Origin: Siphonodentalium dalli
Lineage: Eukaryota; Mollusca; Scaphopoda; Gadilida; Siphonodentaliidae
DNA length: 64,000 bases
Assembly: GCA_032622095.1 (NCBI GenBank)
Contig: CP136068.1
Coordinates: 153,845,151 to 153,909,150, forward strand
Reading direction: 5' to 3'
The notes under the pieces were generated by a model. The model made no database searches and was not told where the DNA came from. It saw only the letters and a program-made list of their open reading frames with translations. The first letter of the stretch is position 1, and every line of letters starts with the position of its first letter. The position numbers were made by a program, and so were the translations under genes. Below are positions 22,637 through 35,264 of this stretch, piece by piece.

Positions 22637-25600
22637 TTATGAAAAAAAAATACAAGAAAGGGTGGGTGGGTGTAAAAAAATGGAAATGTAAAAAAAGACC
22701 CCCACGTCTCGCAACTTTTTTTCGCCCCCCCCCCCCCCTGCCATATCGGCCAATTTCCAACCATTTCCAATCGGACTAGGAATATCTGGACAAGGTATGT
22801 GATAATTCTCCCAGATCAGCGCCTGGCAGTTTGCCCTGCCTGTATGTTTCTTAAGTGGCCAACGGCATGGTGGTAATAAACTCATATCAGTGCCAGTCGA
22901 ACTACTTATGGTAGCCCCGGCTTTCACTTGGAACTTCTTATTAAACATGTCGTACCGTATGTTATCGATATCACAATAAGTTTTTCCACCATACATCGCG
23001 CACACGAAACACTCGAGTTCTGCGTATACCCCTATGGGGATGTCAATGTCCCGACAGACGGACTCGAATATTTTCAGAAACTCTGGTTGATCAGTTTTCC
23101 TCGTCGAAAAATGCGCTGGTAGTGTCGCATCCAATGAATGCGTGTACAGCGGGAAGTACATTACAATGATCCTGGCCATTTGCAGACGTCAGTGGACGTC
23201 GTGGATGTCAATAAATTGTCTATTATTGCCAGTGCCGGTGTCAAAATACAGTTTAGTTTTTATGTCTGTAGCGTACTTTAGTAAAATTGTAAACATAACT
23301 GTGTCGGGGGGTCTCACAATTATATTCGACTCTTGATCTAGCGTTGGTGAAGAGTTTAGGCAGTGAGGAGCCATCTTTGTGTCGGCTCCTTGCGTTGAGC
23401 ATAGATCTACAACGCGCACACAGCTGACACACATAGCATATGCACTGGTTAAAGGTAGCGGTCATCCTCACACGAAACGTATAGTTGCCTGTTGTGCAGC
23501 TTTTCTGCATAACACGGTTTCTTCCATTCGGACAAAATTAGTCTTATAAGATGTGTTTTGTTATTGTCGATCTCGAGAAACTTTTTCAAATCCTTGGGTG
23601 TTTTTGTTTTATAGAATTTTCTGCGACATACCTCTTCTCGATCGTTCAAATGACTTGATCGAGTTCTCCTTATATGAGTCTGTGACGAAGTAATCTCGTC
23701 CCCTATCTGAAACAATCCCGAAAACTTCAGATGCGACCCCCTCGAACGTTTCAGGAACAACAGCCATTGACTTGAGAATAGTGTATCCGTCAGAAATTCG
23801 AACAGCTGGTCCCTTTGGTGTTACAATGCGTGAATTATCGAAATATTACATTCAAATTTATGCATAAGTTTTGACTTATCTGTTTTGTAAGGGCACCCAT
23901 CTGCCGTCACTACACTCCAAGTTGGTAACGAGTAATACTCAAATATATGTTGTTCTTACATGCCAGTAAAAACATTTGTCCAGAACATATCTCTCGGTGT
24001 TGAGTTGCACAACCGTGCTGCTCGATGCTTTGACATCATGTCGAACTGTGAGAGAAGCAAACGTTTTTTATTCCAGACTTCTTGATATGATCATGGGTTG
24101 TCTTTTTGATGATCCTATCATTTACAAAAAGAATCCGAAACCTTTGTACCTTAGTGTTCAATTGAAAGTAGGTCATCGGCAATCGCTACTGGTGCTGGCA
24201 TCCCAGAAGAGATACAATACAGTTCGTCCTTGTTTTCGGTTGAGAATGGATTCATGAAGTTGCTGAACGCGTTGGCAACGCATTGAACACCCATTTCGCT
24301 CCGTATAGTTGATGACGGTTCCATGATTTTATGTACGCTGTCTGTCGTGTCCGCGCTACCAATCATCTTGAGGGTTTCGTGATAGAACTTCGCTCTTTGG
24401 TACCTCGCCACACACCATTGTTCATGTGCCACTTGATTCCTACCAAATCCGACTATTCCACCTTGTGATTTCGCATGTCGATCGATAGTTTGCCCAATAG
24501 TTATGTCTACTGCAGTTCTAGATACTGGAACATCAGATCTCGAATCCGTTGTTGGGGAGTAAATCATCAGCAACAGGATGTGTTTCTGAAGATTAGTCAC
24601 GGTATGCAAATATCTGGCGTAGTTATGATGATTCATGCATGGTGAAAAACAATGGACACAGTTTTTGCAATGTGGCGATGTGAAGGTCGAAGGCACGTGA
24701 TAGTTCTAGCATATCTACAGACCACCTTCCGTTGTATTAATATATCACAATGCATTTATTAATTAACACGCATATTCTCATCACCCGCAATATATTTTGT
24801 CGGTCGTCACGTTAACTTTTGATCACTTTCCTCACTTCAAATTGTACTTTAATGTATTCGTATTCGTAATATTACCTATATTTGTGATATAACTCATAAT
24901 TTGCATATTCATCTAATTACTACCCCCAACTAACTGCTATAATTACGCGCGCCGCGTGTATACTAATATACAAATTCTTGTTTCGCCTGGGCGCTGCCAT
25001 TGCGCTGGGGGTTCTTTTTGTAGAATACTAATTATTGGGACACATTAAAAGCTGTAGTGCGGCCCCGAGACCGAGCCCGGTAAAAGGTGCAGTTGATAAT
25101 TTCAATTTCGTTTATTGGCGTTTACATTATGCCGAAGATGTCAAACCGATTCTGGCTTCGACACCGAATAAGGTTGCATAGGGTGACTGTTTTATGCCCG
25201 CATTAAAACTAGTGTTCTTACGAAACTGGACAAGTTAACAACACAGTGATACTTCCATCATCGACAAAACCAAAACAGTTATGGTTATACATAATTTGAC
25301 ATATTGACTAAAAATGTCAAATTCAGGTCAGCGATTTTCAGTCATTTGGCCAATTTGACATATTGACTAAAATAAAATTGAGTTGTTTGGCCAATTTGAC
25401 ATATTGACTACAAATAAAATTCCCATTTAGGCAAACTGTCAAATTCAGGGCAGTGAATTTCAGTCATCTGGCCAAATGACTGAAACTTTTAGGCAAATTA
25501 TTGGCCAAATGACTGGCGGCCACAGGCATTTCACCAAATGATTGAAATTTTAGGCATTTGGCCAAATGACTGATTTGACATATTGACTGTAACATATACA

Positions 25601-26418
25601 TGATTCTAGTAGGTTAATTCGAATGCATGGCTAATAAATATGATATACATCTTAAGTAAACGAATCAAATCTACTGGACAATACACCTGTAGTTGTACAA
25701 TGTTGGATAAACATCTCTAAAGAGATATAGGAACTAACTGTATAAAGTTTATATGTACTCTAAAGTGTGCAGATTAACAAATGCTCGTGGAATATTCGTT
25801 TGAGTTCCTTAATATGCAAACTACAATTGCCAGGTTCTTTATTGTTTGGAAAAAGTCACCTGCAATTCGGGAAGTTTATGCAATGTGCAATGATTAATTA
25901 GTATATCTACCTGAAAGCGTCTCTTCACGCAATTGAAGTTGTCCCGGCAGAAATTCACAACCGTATTATGGACCAATGATATCCCTTCGGGTAAAACATA
26001 TTTCTGTGTAGCCAGGCTGTCGAAAATTGTGCTCCATTGTTTTTGTGTGTATGACTGACAATGGCCGAGTCTATTGAGAATAGTGATAATCGCATAACTT
26101 ACTGTGAGATGGCGTTCAGTCATGGACAGTCAGGCGTGTTTCCTCATTAACCAACGCCCGTTTGTCGCAGAAAAAGATATGTCTTTCGAACAAGACTCCA
26201 CAGATCGCTGACGTATTGTTCATCCTTTCCACATGTTGGTTGATAATAATCGCCCTCTCTATATATTCGCACAATTTCAAGAACACAATATCGTGATGAT
26301 TAGTGCAGCTGGTTTTCGTACATGTAGCTGTCCGCGACCGTGTATAGTCTCTCCGACATTTGATGTGATAATGAGTCTCACGCACAACAAGGTCAATACC
26401 GCGAACCTTCATGTTCAT
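22637..26418 (-). pseudogene. Second, divergent member of the PIN/FEN-like family (copy B), broken
   Basis: Minus-strand fragments occur in the order expected for one protein. At 26418-25839: HYHIKCRRDYTRSR, FLKLCEYIERAIIINQHVER and LPEGISLVHNTVVNFCRDN. At 24696-24151: HHNYARYLHTV, SRTAVDITIGQTIDRHAKS, GGIVGFGRNQVAHEQW and NPFSTENKDELYCISSG. At about 24150-24030: NDRIIKKTTHDHIKKSG. At 23820-23640: DGYTILKSMAVVPETFEGVA and VTDSYKENSIKSFERSRRG. At 23434-23189: ADTKMAPHCLN, ESNIIVRPPDTVMF and LYFDTGTGNNRQFIDIHDV. At 23160-22740: AVHAFIGCDTTSAFF, PPCRWPLKKHTGRANCQ and PSPIGNGWKL. The SIK..ER.RR and GCDTTSA motifs are shared with copy A. Many frameshifts and stops, and a 1.1-kb gap at 24720-25838 holding a minisatellite, mark it as dead. 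The C-terminal cysteine domain is missing. Confidence 0.65.
25294..25590. repeat. Degenerate minisatellite (AATTTGACATATTGACTA / GGCCAAATGAC)
   Basis: AATTTGACATATTGACTA occurs three times and returns at the end as GATTTGACATATTGACTG. Between them TTTGGCCAAATGACTGAAA recurs, often as the palindrome GTCATTTGGCCAAATGAC or part of it. It lies inside the gap of pseudogene copy B. Confidence 0.8.
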
Positions 26419-29000
26419 ATATAGTGTAGTCCTGGCTTCTGTTTACGCTGTTTTTTATTGAGTCACTTGCCGTTTTTGTCCGATATTTCAGTAACTCACA
26501 ATGCTTTCTGTTCACCTTTATGTATTTCATTCCACATAATAAGCCTTAATTCGTTCGACGGAAAAAAAAATCACTCGCATTGAAGAGTCCCCGGAGTGTC
26601 TCTTCATTCGATTTGAGCCGCTGCAAACACTATCTATGCTTTCATCATGTTTTCGTTTGCATCTAACATTTGTGCAATTCTGATAACACCACCGATGTTA
26701 TCAATGAAAGAATCATATTTCGTTGGGACATTCTGACATATATAATCAATTCTCACATCTGGGATCGAACACTTCGAACGGTCGGAAACTACTTTACAAG
26801 TTTTTCGTATGCTTTGTCAGATAGTATCTTCACAACAGTGTCAATAGTGAACAACACAATATCGGCGCTCCAAAATGTTGAAGTGATCACGACAGATGAT
26901 GTGAATCCTATACGAAAAACCAGCTACGTCACGATTTTCTACGCGCCGATTATACTGTCGCCATGGGATGGTAACCATTGCCTGATGTGCATATCAGTGT
27001 ATTGTCGAAGATCTGTTTAGATATGCTGGGGATACAACCTCTGGTATCCCGTGGCAAATCACCACAAGTTGCTGCTTTTTCTGTTATTTGAGCAATAAGT
27101 TGTCATTAATATGGAAATTTATAGACTCTGTTCTACTGCAATTATAATAACCTGTCGAAGAAGGCGCACATATACACTATGTTTGATAACTAAGATGCAT
27201 ACAAAGTTGATAAACCAAAAATGGATTGTATGTTTTGTATATCGTGCCTCATATTTTTGACTCAATTAACCTCAATTAATCTATGTGGTAATCTCGTATT
27301 TCGGCGGTTAGGCAAACTCTGATCAAATACCACGATATTAATTGGCGAATGAGATATGATGGAACTTGTGAAAATAATATAATTCAACAATTCCGGCGGC
27401 CATTTTAGCGGCCATTTTGAATATATGAAATGTATTCAAACCTATAAATAAGGAGTTCTCAATTATCAATAGAAAGACATGTTGCACGACTTAATACCTC
27501 ATAAACTTCCTGGGTGAATGCAAATTAAAATTGACCAGGTAAGATATTCAATTTTGGCGACCATCTTGGATTCAAAGACCGATAACTCTATAAAGCCCCC
27601 ATAGCCAGATGTCAAACAACCAGCAAATTGAAGGATTGATATAGTTCTACAAAGATATCATAACCACCAGAAATGAGCATAGAGGAGGGGTCTACATGCA
27701 GCTCAACCTCTAACAGGTTCATATTGTATTAGTTGATTCTGTAATAAGCCGAAAGTGGACTCATGCATATCCGATATTCCGTTTTATGGCAAGGGGCACA
27801 GTGAAAACACATCTGGGTTATTCGCGTTAGTATTCAGTTCGTTATGGACTCAAAATGAAGCGATTCTACGCCGATTGTGAACCTAAAACAAATCATGTTA
27901 TTATAACTTATAGTGATACAATATATAATCGTGATTGCAACAAGATGTTCAACATATCCTCGCGCAAATACGCACATAATCGACCTACAATGTGAACTAG
28001 TTACATAATGTGATTATTTTATTCTGAAATAAGCAGATAATGGACTCATGTCCGTTATTTCGTTGTATGGTGCGGGCCACAGTGAAAACACACGTTAAAG
28101 AGCGTACACTTGAAAAGTCGTGAGTTGGCTTATTTGTGTCATTGTCCGCACATAATTCGCTTAGAATCGCCTCATTATAAGTCGATAATGTGACTAATAT
28201 GCTCTCATTGTCAGCACATTGTCGACTCACAATGAGGCGATTCTAAGCATGTTATCTACCTAAAACAAAATCTATCATAAGCAAATAATGTGCGCTTATT
28301 GGGGAGAATAGGCTGAGATGTAACATGATTTTATCACCCACAACAACATGTTGTAATACACATGTAAAAAAAAATTTTATATAAAATTTAGGAAATAAAA
28401 CCATGTTTTAACATGATCTATCACACAAAATCCAAATATAAGTGTAAATATAAGGGTATTGGTATGTTTTGCTACGTGATACAATTGGTGACGATTCTAT
28501 TACCAAGATTGTTAACTTTTAGACATGTTAGACATTTCATGCCTGGCACTGAGAAATGTCATTCCATTAATGTGTTGCATTCGTTCTGATAGTTTGATTT
28601 TCAACCTAATATTTAGTGTCAAATACGTTGTTTTTTTCAACCGAAAGCCGAATATTTATTTCCACTCTTCGTGTCCATTGTTTGAGTTATTTGGCCACCA
28701 TATGAAACATTTCCAACGTTATGGGGGTGTCAGGTTTGAAATTCCAACAGTAAGTTGGAAAGCATAATGCCTCAGTTGCAAACTTCCAAAAGTAACGCTG
28801 AAGTCGTCGTTGTCGCGTGTGTATAGCTTTATGCACGAAATCATGCGAAAATGTCCAATTCAGCCATTTTGAAGAACCCTGATGACCTCAATCACTGGTG
28901 CAGACTCGTTAATAGAAAGGAAGGAAATGTAAGACCAAGAAAGTGATCATGAATACATAGTGGGGTACAGAACCGCGGCTTGCAGCAAATTCTACACATT
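26419..29000. other. Non-coding stretch with dispersed repeat fragments
   Basis: Includes GGCGGCCAT-type blocks at 27395-27420 and 27558, and two copies of the repeat also seen at 4424 (27715-27810 and 28015-28085, TGGTGCGGGCCACAGTGAAA). The segment around 28585-28765 shares blocks with 48430-48570 (AGTTTGATTTTTCAACC, CAGTTGGAAAGC). No recognised gene. Confidence 0.45.
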
Positions 29001-29720
29001 TATTATCCCCCGCCAAATTGAAAATTTGCGGGGGATATAGGAATGGGTTCCGTCCGTCCGTCCGTCTGTCCGTCTGGGCGTTCGTCCGTCCGTCCGGAAT
29101 TTGTAAGAGTCATAACTTGATTTTTGGTATATTTTTGGTATATGAATTCACCTGACTACTTTACCTAGAATGAGTTCGCAAGCCAGGTCTGGCCGGATAT
29201 TTTTACCGGCGTTATTGTACTTTGTTTATTATTTTTGTCGAATTTACCAAATAGCAAATAGACGACGTCACAGGGCTCATTTCCACAAATCTCAACGGAT
29301 TTCAAAGATATTTGGGATATGAGTTCACTTGACCAGTATCTAGAAAGAGTTCGTAAACCAGGTCCGGCAGGATATTTTAAGCGGACTTATTGGACTTTGT
29401 TTATTTTTTTGTGTGCAAATGGACGACGTCACAGGGCTCATTTCCACAAATGTCAACGGATTTGAAAGATTTTTGGTATATGAGTTCACTTGACCAGTAT
29501 CTAGAACCAGTTCGCAAACCAGGTCCGGCCGGATATTTTCAGCAGAGTTATTGGACTAATTTCCACAAATGTCAGTACTTAAAATGAGTTCGCAAGCCAG
29601 GCTTTTTGACAAAATCCCACCTCTTGTTTAGCACATACTGAAAACGCAAACATTATTGAGAATGCACTTCCCCAACTGCATAATTCGGCGGGGGATATCA
29701 CCGTCTGCGACTGCTTGTTA
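29001..29720. mobile_element. Non-autonomous element with CCCCCGCC hairpin and GTCCGTCC run
   Basis: It begins with the hairpin ATCCCCCGCCAAATT...AAATTTGCGGGGGAT followed by a TCCGTCCGTCC run, and ends CGGCGGGGGATATC...GCGACTGCTTGTT. Three diverged internal units (about 29120, 29280, 29440) each carry GACGACGTCACAGGGCTCAT or CCAGTATCTAGAA...GTTCG. No ORF. Confidence 0.65.
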
Positions 29721-31421
29721 ACACTTTATATACTAAATGGATTCTCCCATTTAGTTATTTAAGTATACATTGGAATGGTATATTATTCATCTAGACGGGG
29801 TTTCAAGAAAATAAGCAGACAACAGATTATGTACATAGTCCTATTTAGTGTAGGGGAATGTTCGTTCAGATAATAAGTTCAACGGATGAGTCATATATAG
29901 AGGATCTACAACGAGTCCCCAGTTTATAGCGGAATTTATAAAACGAGTTCGGTAAATTATAGGTCTTTGGCGAGGTCCAAGTTGTAGATCAACAAATGTG
30001 ACGCGAAACTAACATCGACTCCTATAAGGTATGCGATGACGTTTCACGTATCTATGCGCTGTTTGCCCACGTAAAGAAATAGTCCCATATAAATATATAA
30101 AGACTCTTTGGCGTATTTAATGGTGTATATTTAATGACATAACTTTTCCCCTCATTCATTATAGTTTGTTGGAAAAATATTGGAAGCCATGGTATTTTGA
30201 GACGTAACGTACGGAATGTAAACAAACGACAAACCGGAAGTCAAAGGTCGCCTGGCACTATTTCCTGTTATTAAACAAACGTTTAATATAACAATTTATA
30301 GAATGGGTTTATTGAATGGAATAAGGTTAGGATCATGTAATAAAAAGGATTAAATACTTCGTTCAGGCTTAATTATATACGTTTCACTTTTCATCGGAAC
30401 GCTCTTTATATTTACCATATCAGGTAACATTAATAACTAAACCCCCTTTATGTATTGTCGGTTTTCAACTTACTGCATCAACGAACTTTATATTTACCAT
30501 CGATATAATGGCAAATTTATGGCGATCACAACGTCAAAGTTTCATTGAATAAGTTTTGTTAATTTATTAGCTCGTAATCATAAACATTAGATTTTGCTAA
30601 ATATGATTTATGATCTAACATGGTGGGTATGAAATCAATAGCGAAGAGTATATATTTTTATGGTGATAAGTTTATTATGAGCCCAATAGTGATTTAGTTT
30701 TCAACTTATTCTTATAGGCTAAGGGTGTATATATTCTACCTTCGAAATACGAATAATTACTTTACATTGAATGTATGCAGTCTCACATCATATGCATGTG
30801 AGTTGTGTTGGTAGCACACGAGATTGCAAGTCATATAATTTTAATATTTTTCAGTCTACACTCTTAGAACAAATGTGTATAAATTCTAAACAATATCTTT
30901 AAAATTTGATCTTAAACACAAATATGTAGAAATGACATATGTGTCGGTGGAATTTTCTCAACATTGAATATGAGAGAATATGTGAGTATATTATAGTTAG
31001 CAGAGATATGTTCTATTAGAGACACACCCCTCGTAAAAGCTACCATATTAAAAATCTCACAGCAGCTTTAATACTTTGTGGTACACAATTATGTGCCGTT
31101 CAGTTTGACACAAACAAAATGTATAACAAATTTTGAAACCGTTGCTATTTTTATGTTCTGTGGTAGCCTTTACCAGTTTTGTGTCTCCAATAGAACACAT
31201 CTCATCTATTAACTTTGATGCACTCACATGTTCACTGATATTCAATGTTGAGGAAAATCCACCGACACGTATGTCATGTGTCATTTCTACACCCCCATTT
31301 TGTTTAAGATCAAATTTAAAACATTGTGTAGAATTTATACACATATGTTCAAAGAGTGTATACACAGTACTGTAACTATACTAGTATAATACTGACTCAA
31401 ATAATACCAACATGAGTTTTC
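29721..31421. other. AT-rich stretch without recognised genes
   Basis: One relic of the AACGCTCTTTAT block (30400) links it to the MITE families. ACAAATGTGTATAAATTCTA near 30865 and TAGAATTTATACACATATGT near 31326 form a long-range inverted repeat flanking about 450 bp. No coding signal. Confidence 0.4.
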
Positions 31422-32214
31422 ATAGGCTGCAATCGATACAATCCGGTTTCTCTTTTAATGTCCGGTTCGGTCGGCCGTTATATCGTCCGGTTCGATAACA
31501 CAAATGAAGCTGTTTTCGAATTTCTTCTTCACTTTCTCAAGAATTGACAAGTTACTAAATCTGATATTTGGCGCTTCAGTTAGAATTGTTTTTCATCACA
31601 AGACCACACCAACAATGATCGGATTGCCAGACAATTAGCAAGGTATTAAGCTTCTAAACTCCGCAGGGTGCATAACAAATTAATGATCACGAGGATATGG
31701 TGATTTAAACTTGTAAAAAAAATGTTGTCATTTTTAATTATGCGATTTAATCGCTCGTGCCATGATTGTGTATAAATCCTAGAAATATAATTTACATCTA
31801 CATGTAAATAGTAACTCCGATAATAGTTATCCTCCCCATAAACATGCGATCGAAAACTCTGAAAGTGCATGCTGATTGTTAGCGAGTGCGTGGTGTGGTA
31901 CTTTTGATCGCGTGCGCGCGATTCGCAATTTACAACAGATACATTATACATATCAACAGAAATGAAACCCATGGAATTATTTGTTTACATTGAGAATTAA
32001 TTCATGTTCTTATCCTCATTTTTTAACTTTTTTTTAATGTCACATGGCATGCACGATTAACACAAATAACTTATACGCTACATATACTATGATATAGATG
32101 CTAACACTTAACTAGTAATCAACAGAAAACTGACTCGCCACTTCAAATGTTCTGGTTACAAAACGTCGAACCGGACATCGAAAGCTGGACCGGATTGTAG
32201 TAATTGTAGCCTGT
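31422..32214. mobile_element. ~790-bp element with ~46-bp terminal inverted repeats
   Basis: The left end has ATAGGCTGCAATCGATACAA, TCCGG and TGTCCGGTTCG. The right end is the inverted copy, CGAACCGGACATCGAAAG...GACCGGATTGTAGTAATTGT...AGCCTG. No transposase frame inside, so it is a non-autonomous DNA transposon. No clean target duplication could be assigned. Confidence 0.75.
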
Positions 32215-32237
32215 GAATTTGGGATTGCAATTAAATT

Positions 32238-32270
32238 GTCCCCCGACTTTTTAAAAGTTCGGGGGACTAT
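32238..32270. repeat. Short hairpin GTCCCCCGAAC
   Basis: GTCCCCCGACTTTTT pairs with AAAAGTTCGGGGGAC. This is the same style of GC-rich terminal hairpin as at 29006, probably the end of a related non-autonomous element lying just right of the element above. Confidence 0.6.
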
Positions 32271-34419
32271 AGAAAAAAGACCACCATAGTCAGATATGAT
32301 AACCCCCTCCAGATCATATTATTAGGCATATATATATAAATTATATAAAATATATTGGTTTCATGAATGCAACACCTCAGAATTCCTTTAAAACAACTAA
32401 TTTGTCAAATTCTTACAACTATACGGCAAAATTTTATCACTTCAGGTTTCTCATTTACCATGCACACAAGAAAGCCTCTATAAATGTGGATCAAAGTCTA
32501 CTAATCAGATTAAATACACACCCGATACTTCGTAATATACGACCTTTAGTCTATATTCCAACTGAGACATACTTCAGCAGCAATGCTAGCTGTTATATTA
32601 TGCAATGTGTTCTCGCAATAAAATCTTCAAGAGTGGCCCAGCCATTGTTCACACATAAATATCGGATCAATTAACGCGGTCATAAAAGTTACATACTTCA
32701 ACAATGAGAAATCCGCGAAGATACATCTGCGAATACATACATCCTGCAAAAAACTAACCGGTACGAAATATAGCAAGTACATTTAAAATCATATTTCCTA
32801 AAATAACTCGCGTCGTGCGAAATGTGTTGTTCTGCGGGCTATTCCCATAGCTCCATTGACATGGCCAGATCAGCGTAGCAGTAAACACCCATAGGGCGTA
32901 ATGATCTTAGTCGATCCTTTCCGTCTGTCCGCCCTTCCGTACGCCCACATATATAATTGTGGGGTGACCTACCAGTAAGCTGCAGAATTGTCCACTGTCT
33001 AGGTAGTATAGTGGGGTGCAGGCCAAATTTAGTGTGCATATTAACAGTCAATCAATAACTATTGAGATCTTTGTCGAAATATTGTTGGTTCAATCACTCT
33101 GTCTGGGGTGGGTCTGCTGTCGTCTGTGATACATGTACTTAAAGATCGGCAATAGTATAGCAGTACAGTCGCTGACAAGAGTTCATGATTGTTCCATGCT
33201 CGCATCCCGAATATAGTATTGTCGTGGCACGCGAAAAGATGGATTAACCCGGAATAACTTGGTAAGAAAGCAATGGTGTCAAAATACACAGGAGAGTTTT
33301 CATATTTCATTGTCCATATTATATTAGTTTTCGAAATCAGTCATTATATGAGTATTGTGGCATAGAAATTAAGAAGTTATACCAGTTTGTGTGAAATAAG
33401 AGTACATTGTATATACTGGAGCGAAAATAGTGACATGGGCAGAAAATAACGCAATCGCGGCAGTGAAATGACCGCGACTCCTCGACATACTACGACAAAA
33501 GCAATAGGTTTAACAACCATCTGGGAGTGAAATACGTATTGGTAATATACAATTCTGCATCTGAAGGATTTATCAGTCACTGCAACCCAAGACAAGTCTA
33601 AAGATTTACAGTTTTAAGGTTCTGGTTTTCTGCTTAGAATACCCACACAAGTCGGGCTAACAATATTAATTTCGGGCATGCAACACATGTACTGTTCGCC
33701 ACATATCGCGTGGTAGTTCAATATCTTTCTGTTGGAAAATATCTTACCAATACCACACAGTTATCTGTCACTTCAGCGTTGCCTAATTCACTCAGTGTTG
33801 CTATTTATGGTTGCGTGTACAGCAGCTATAAGATATACGTGAGGGTATCACCCCCGCCCCTTTCTGTACGCGGGATTCAGGGTGTTTTGAAGCCGTACGC
33901 GGGATTCATAACCCGGAATTAACTGGTATTCGGGTTCAAGTAAAACATCTTGGACGCGGGTTTTGATGGCGCAAAATAATATTTTGTGCTAGTTATCTGT
34001 GTGAATGAGTGGGTAGAATAGCTTCTTGGGCATATTCGACCACCATGCCATCATAAAGTATCATTAATCGTATCATAACAGCCTCATAACGCCCATAATA
34101 CTCTACTCCAATATCATGTCAGGTATAATGGATCATAATGTGTCTATGTAACTTCTGCTTGTATCTGTCTGATATTAAAACAGTCAATTTGTATGTCATT
34201 TATCGCATATTATGTCTTAACATGTATTCAGGATTCACCCCCCAAAATTAACTGGTATTCAGGATTCAGGGTATGTGTATGTAACATTAGGGAGAAGGGA
34301 TAAACACGTTGATGCGGTTGCTAACACGTAGTACCTTTCGCGCAGCTGTGGCCTCGATGAATATATAACCAAATATAATTATTCCACGAACATTTTTTTT
34401 TCTTTGGGGGGGGGGGGGT
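32271..34419. other. Stretch with a short repeat, no recognised gene
   Basis: Around 32830-33060, read on the minus strand, a short-element-like segment carries GGACGGAC-type runs (CGTCTGTCCGCCCTTCCGTA). The 103-codon frame at 32363-32674 shows no domain. From 33860 to 34280 GGATTCA motifs with CCCGGAATTAACTGG recur. Confidence 0.4.
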
Positions 34420-35085
34420 GTATAGAAATTACCTCCAGCCCGTTTGTGCGTGTGTCCCATTACACATTTTGGGCACCTTCATTGTGTAAACAACTCCCAC
34501 AACAGTTTCGAATGTAGAGAATTGAAAATTAGGTTGTTATCAAGATTTTGCTGATGTACAACTTGTATATGGACGACGGAAAATATTCTTTTTCACCAAA
34601 TTATTCCCCTTTTATTGACTGCGAAATGTGTTGACTGTTTTTATGTTGGGTACCTTCGTTATGTTAACTTCTCCCATAGTTTAAAAAGTAGAGAATTGAA
34701 ACTTTAGGATATTGTCACCCATATATTGCTAATGAACACATATATCGACGGTGGAAAAAAATCGTTTTTCACCGAGCTATTCCCCTTTCTTGTCTTTCGT
34801 TTTGAATCACATTTGTTCTCAACTACTCCCAAAAGTTCGAATGTAGATAATTGAAACTTTAGGATATATATATATATATATATATAGTGGTACCCATATA
34901 TTGTTAATGTGCAACATGAATATAGACGACGGAAGATATATTATCGAGTTATTCCCTTTTCTTGACATAGAAGATATTTGGACCGTTTGAGGTTGTGTAT
35001 ATTCATTGTGTAATCAACTCCTCCCACAATCTCATATGCAGTGAATTGAAACTTTAGGATATTGTTTCAATTGTTGAATGATTTT
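34420..35085. repeat. Four diverged ~190-bp tandem units after a poly-G tract
   Basis: After a run of G at about 34406-34418, blocks AGAGAATTGAAA...TTAGGATATTG, TATAGACGACGGAA and TTATTCCCCTTTTCTTG recur about every 190 bp (34515, 34690, 34848, 35040). A TA dinucleotide run sits at 34865. No coding potential. Confidence 0.65.
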
Positions 35086-35264
35086 GTTTGTATCATGCAC
35101 AGCTTAATTTGTTTTTCAGTAAAAGCCAATACGACTACTTTTTAATTCCAGATATAAACAGGTTTCATAAATTGTGTTCACAGTATACCGCCATGCGTTA
35201 TTGTGGTAAGATAAAATCGAAATAATCATGTTTTATCACTTGCTCGTAGGCAATTATGACTACT

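Noticed and set aside
22534-22770. Glycine- or proline-rich frame at the poly-C tract
   Set aside because: It is low-complexity translation across a C run following the truncated end of pseudogene copy B.
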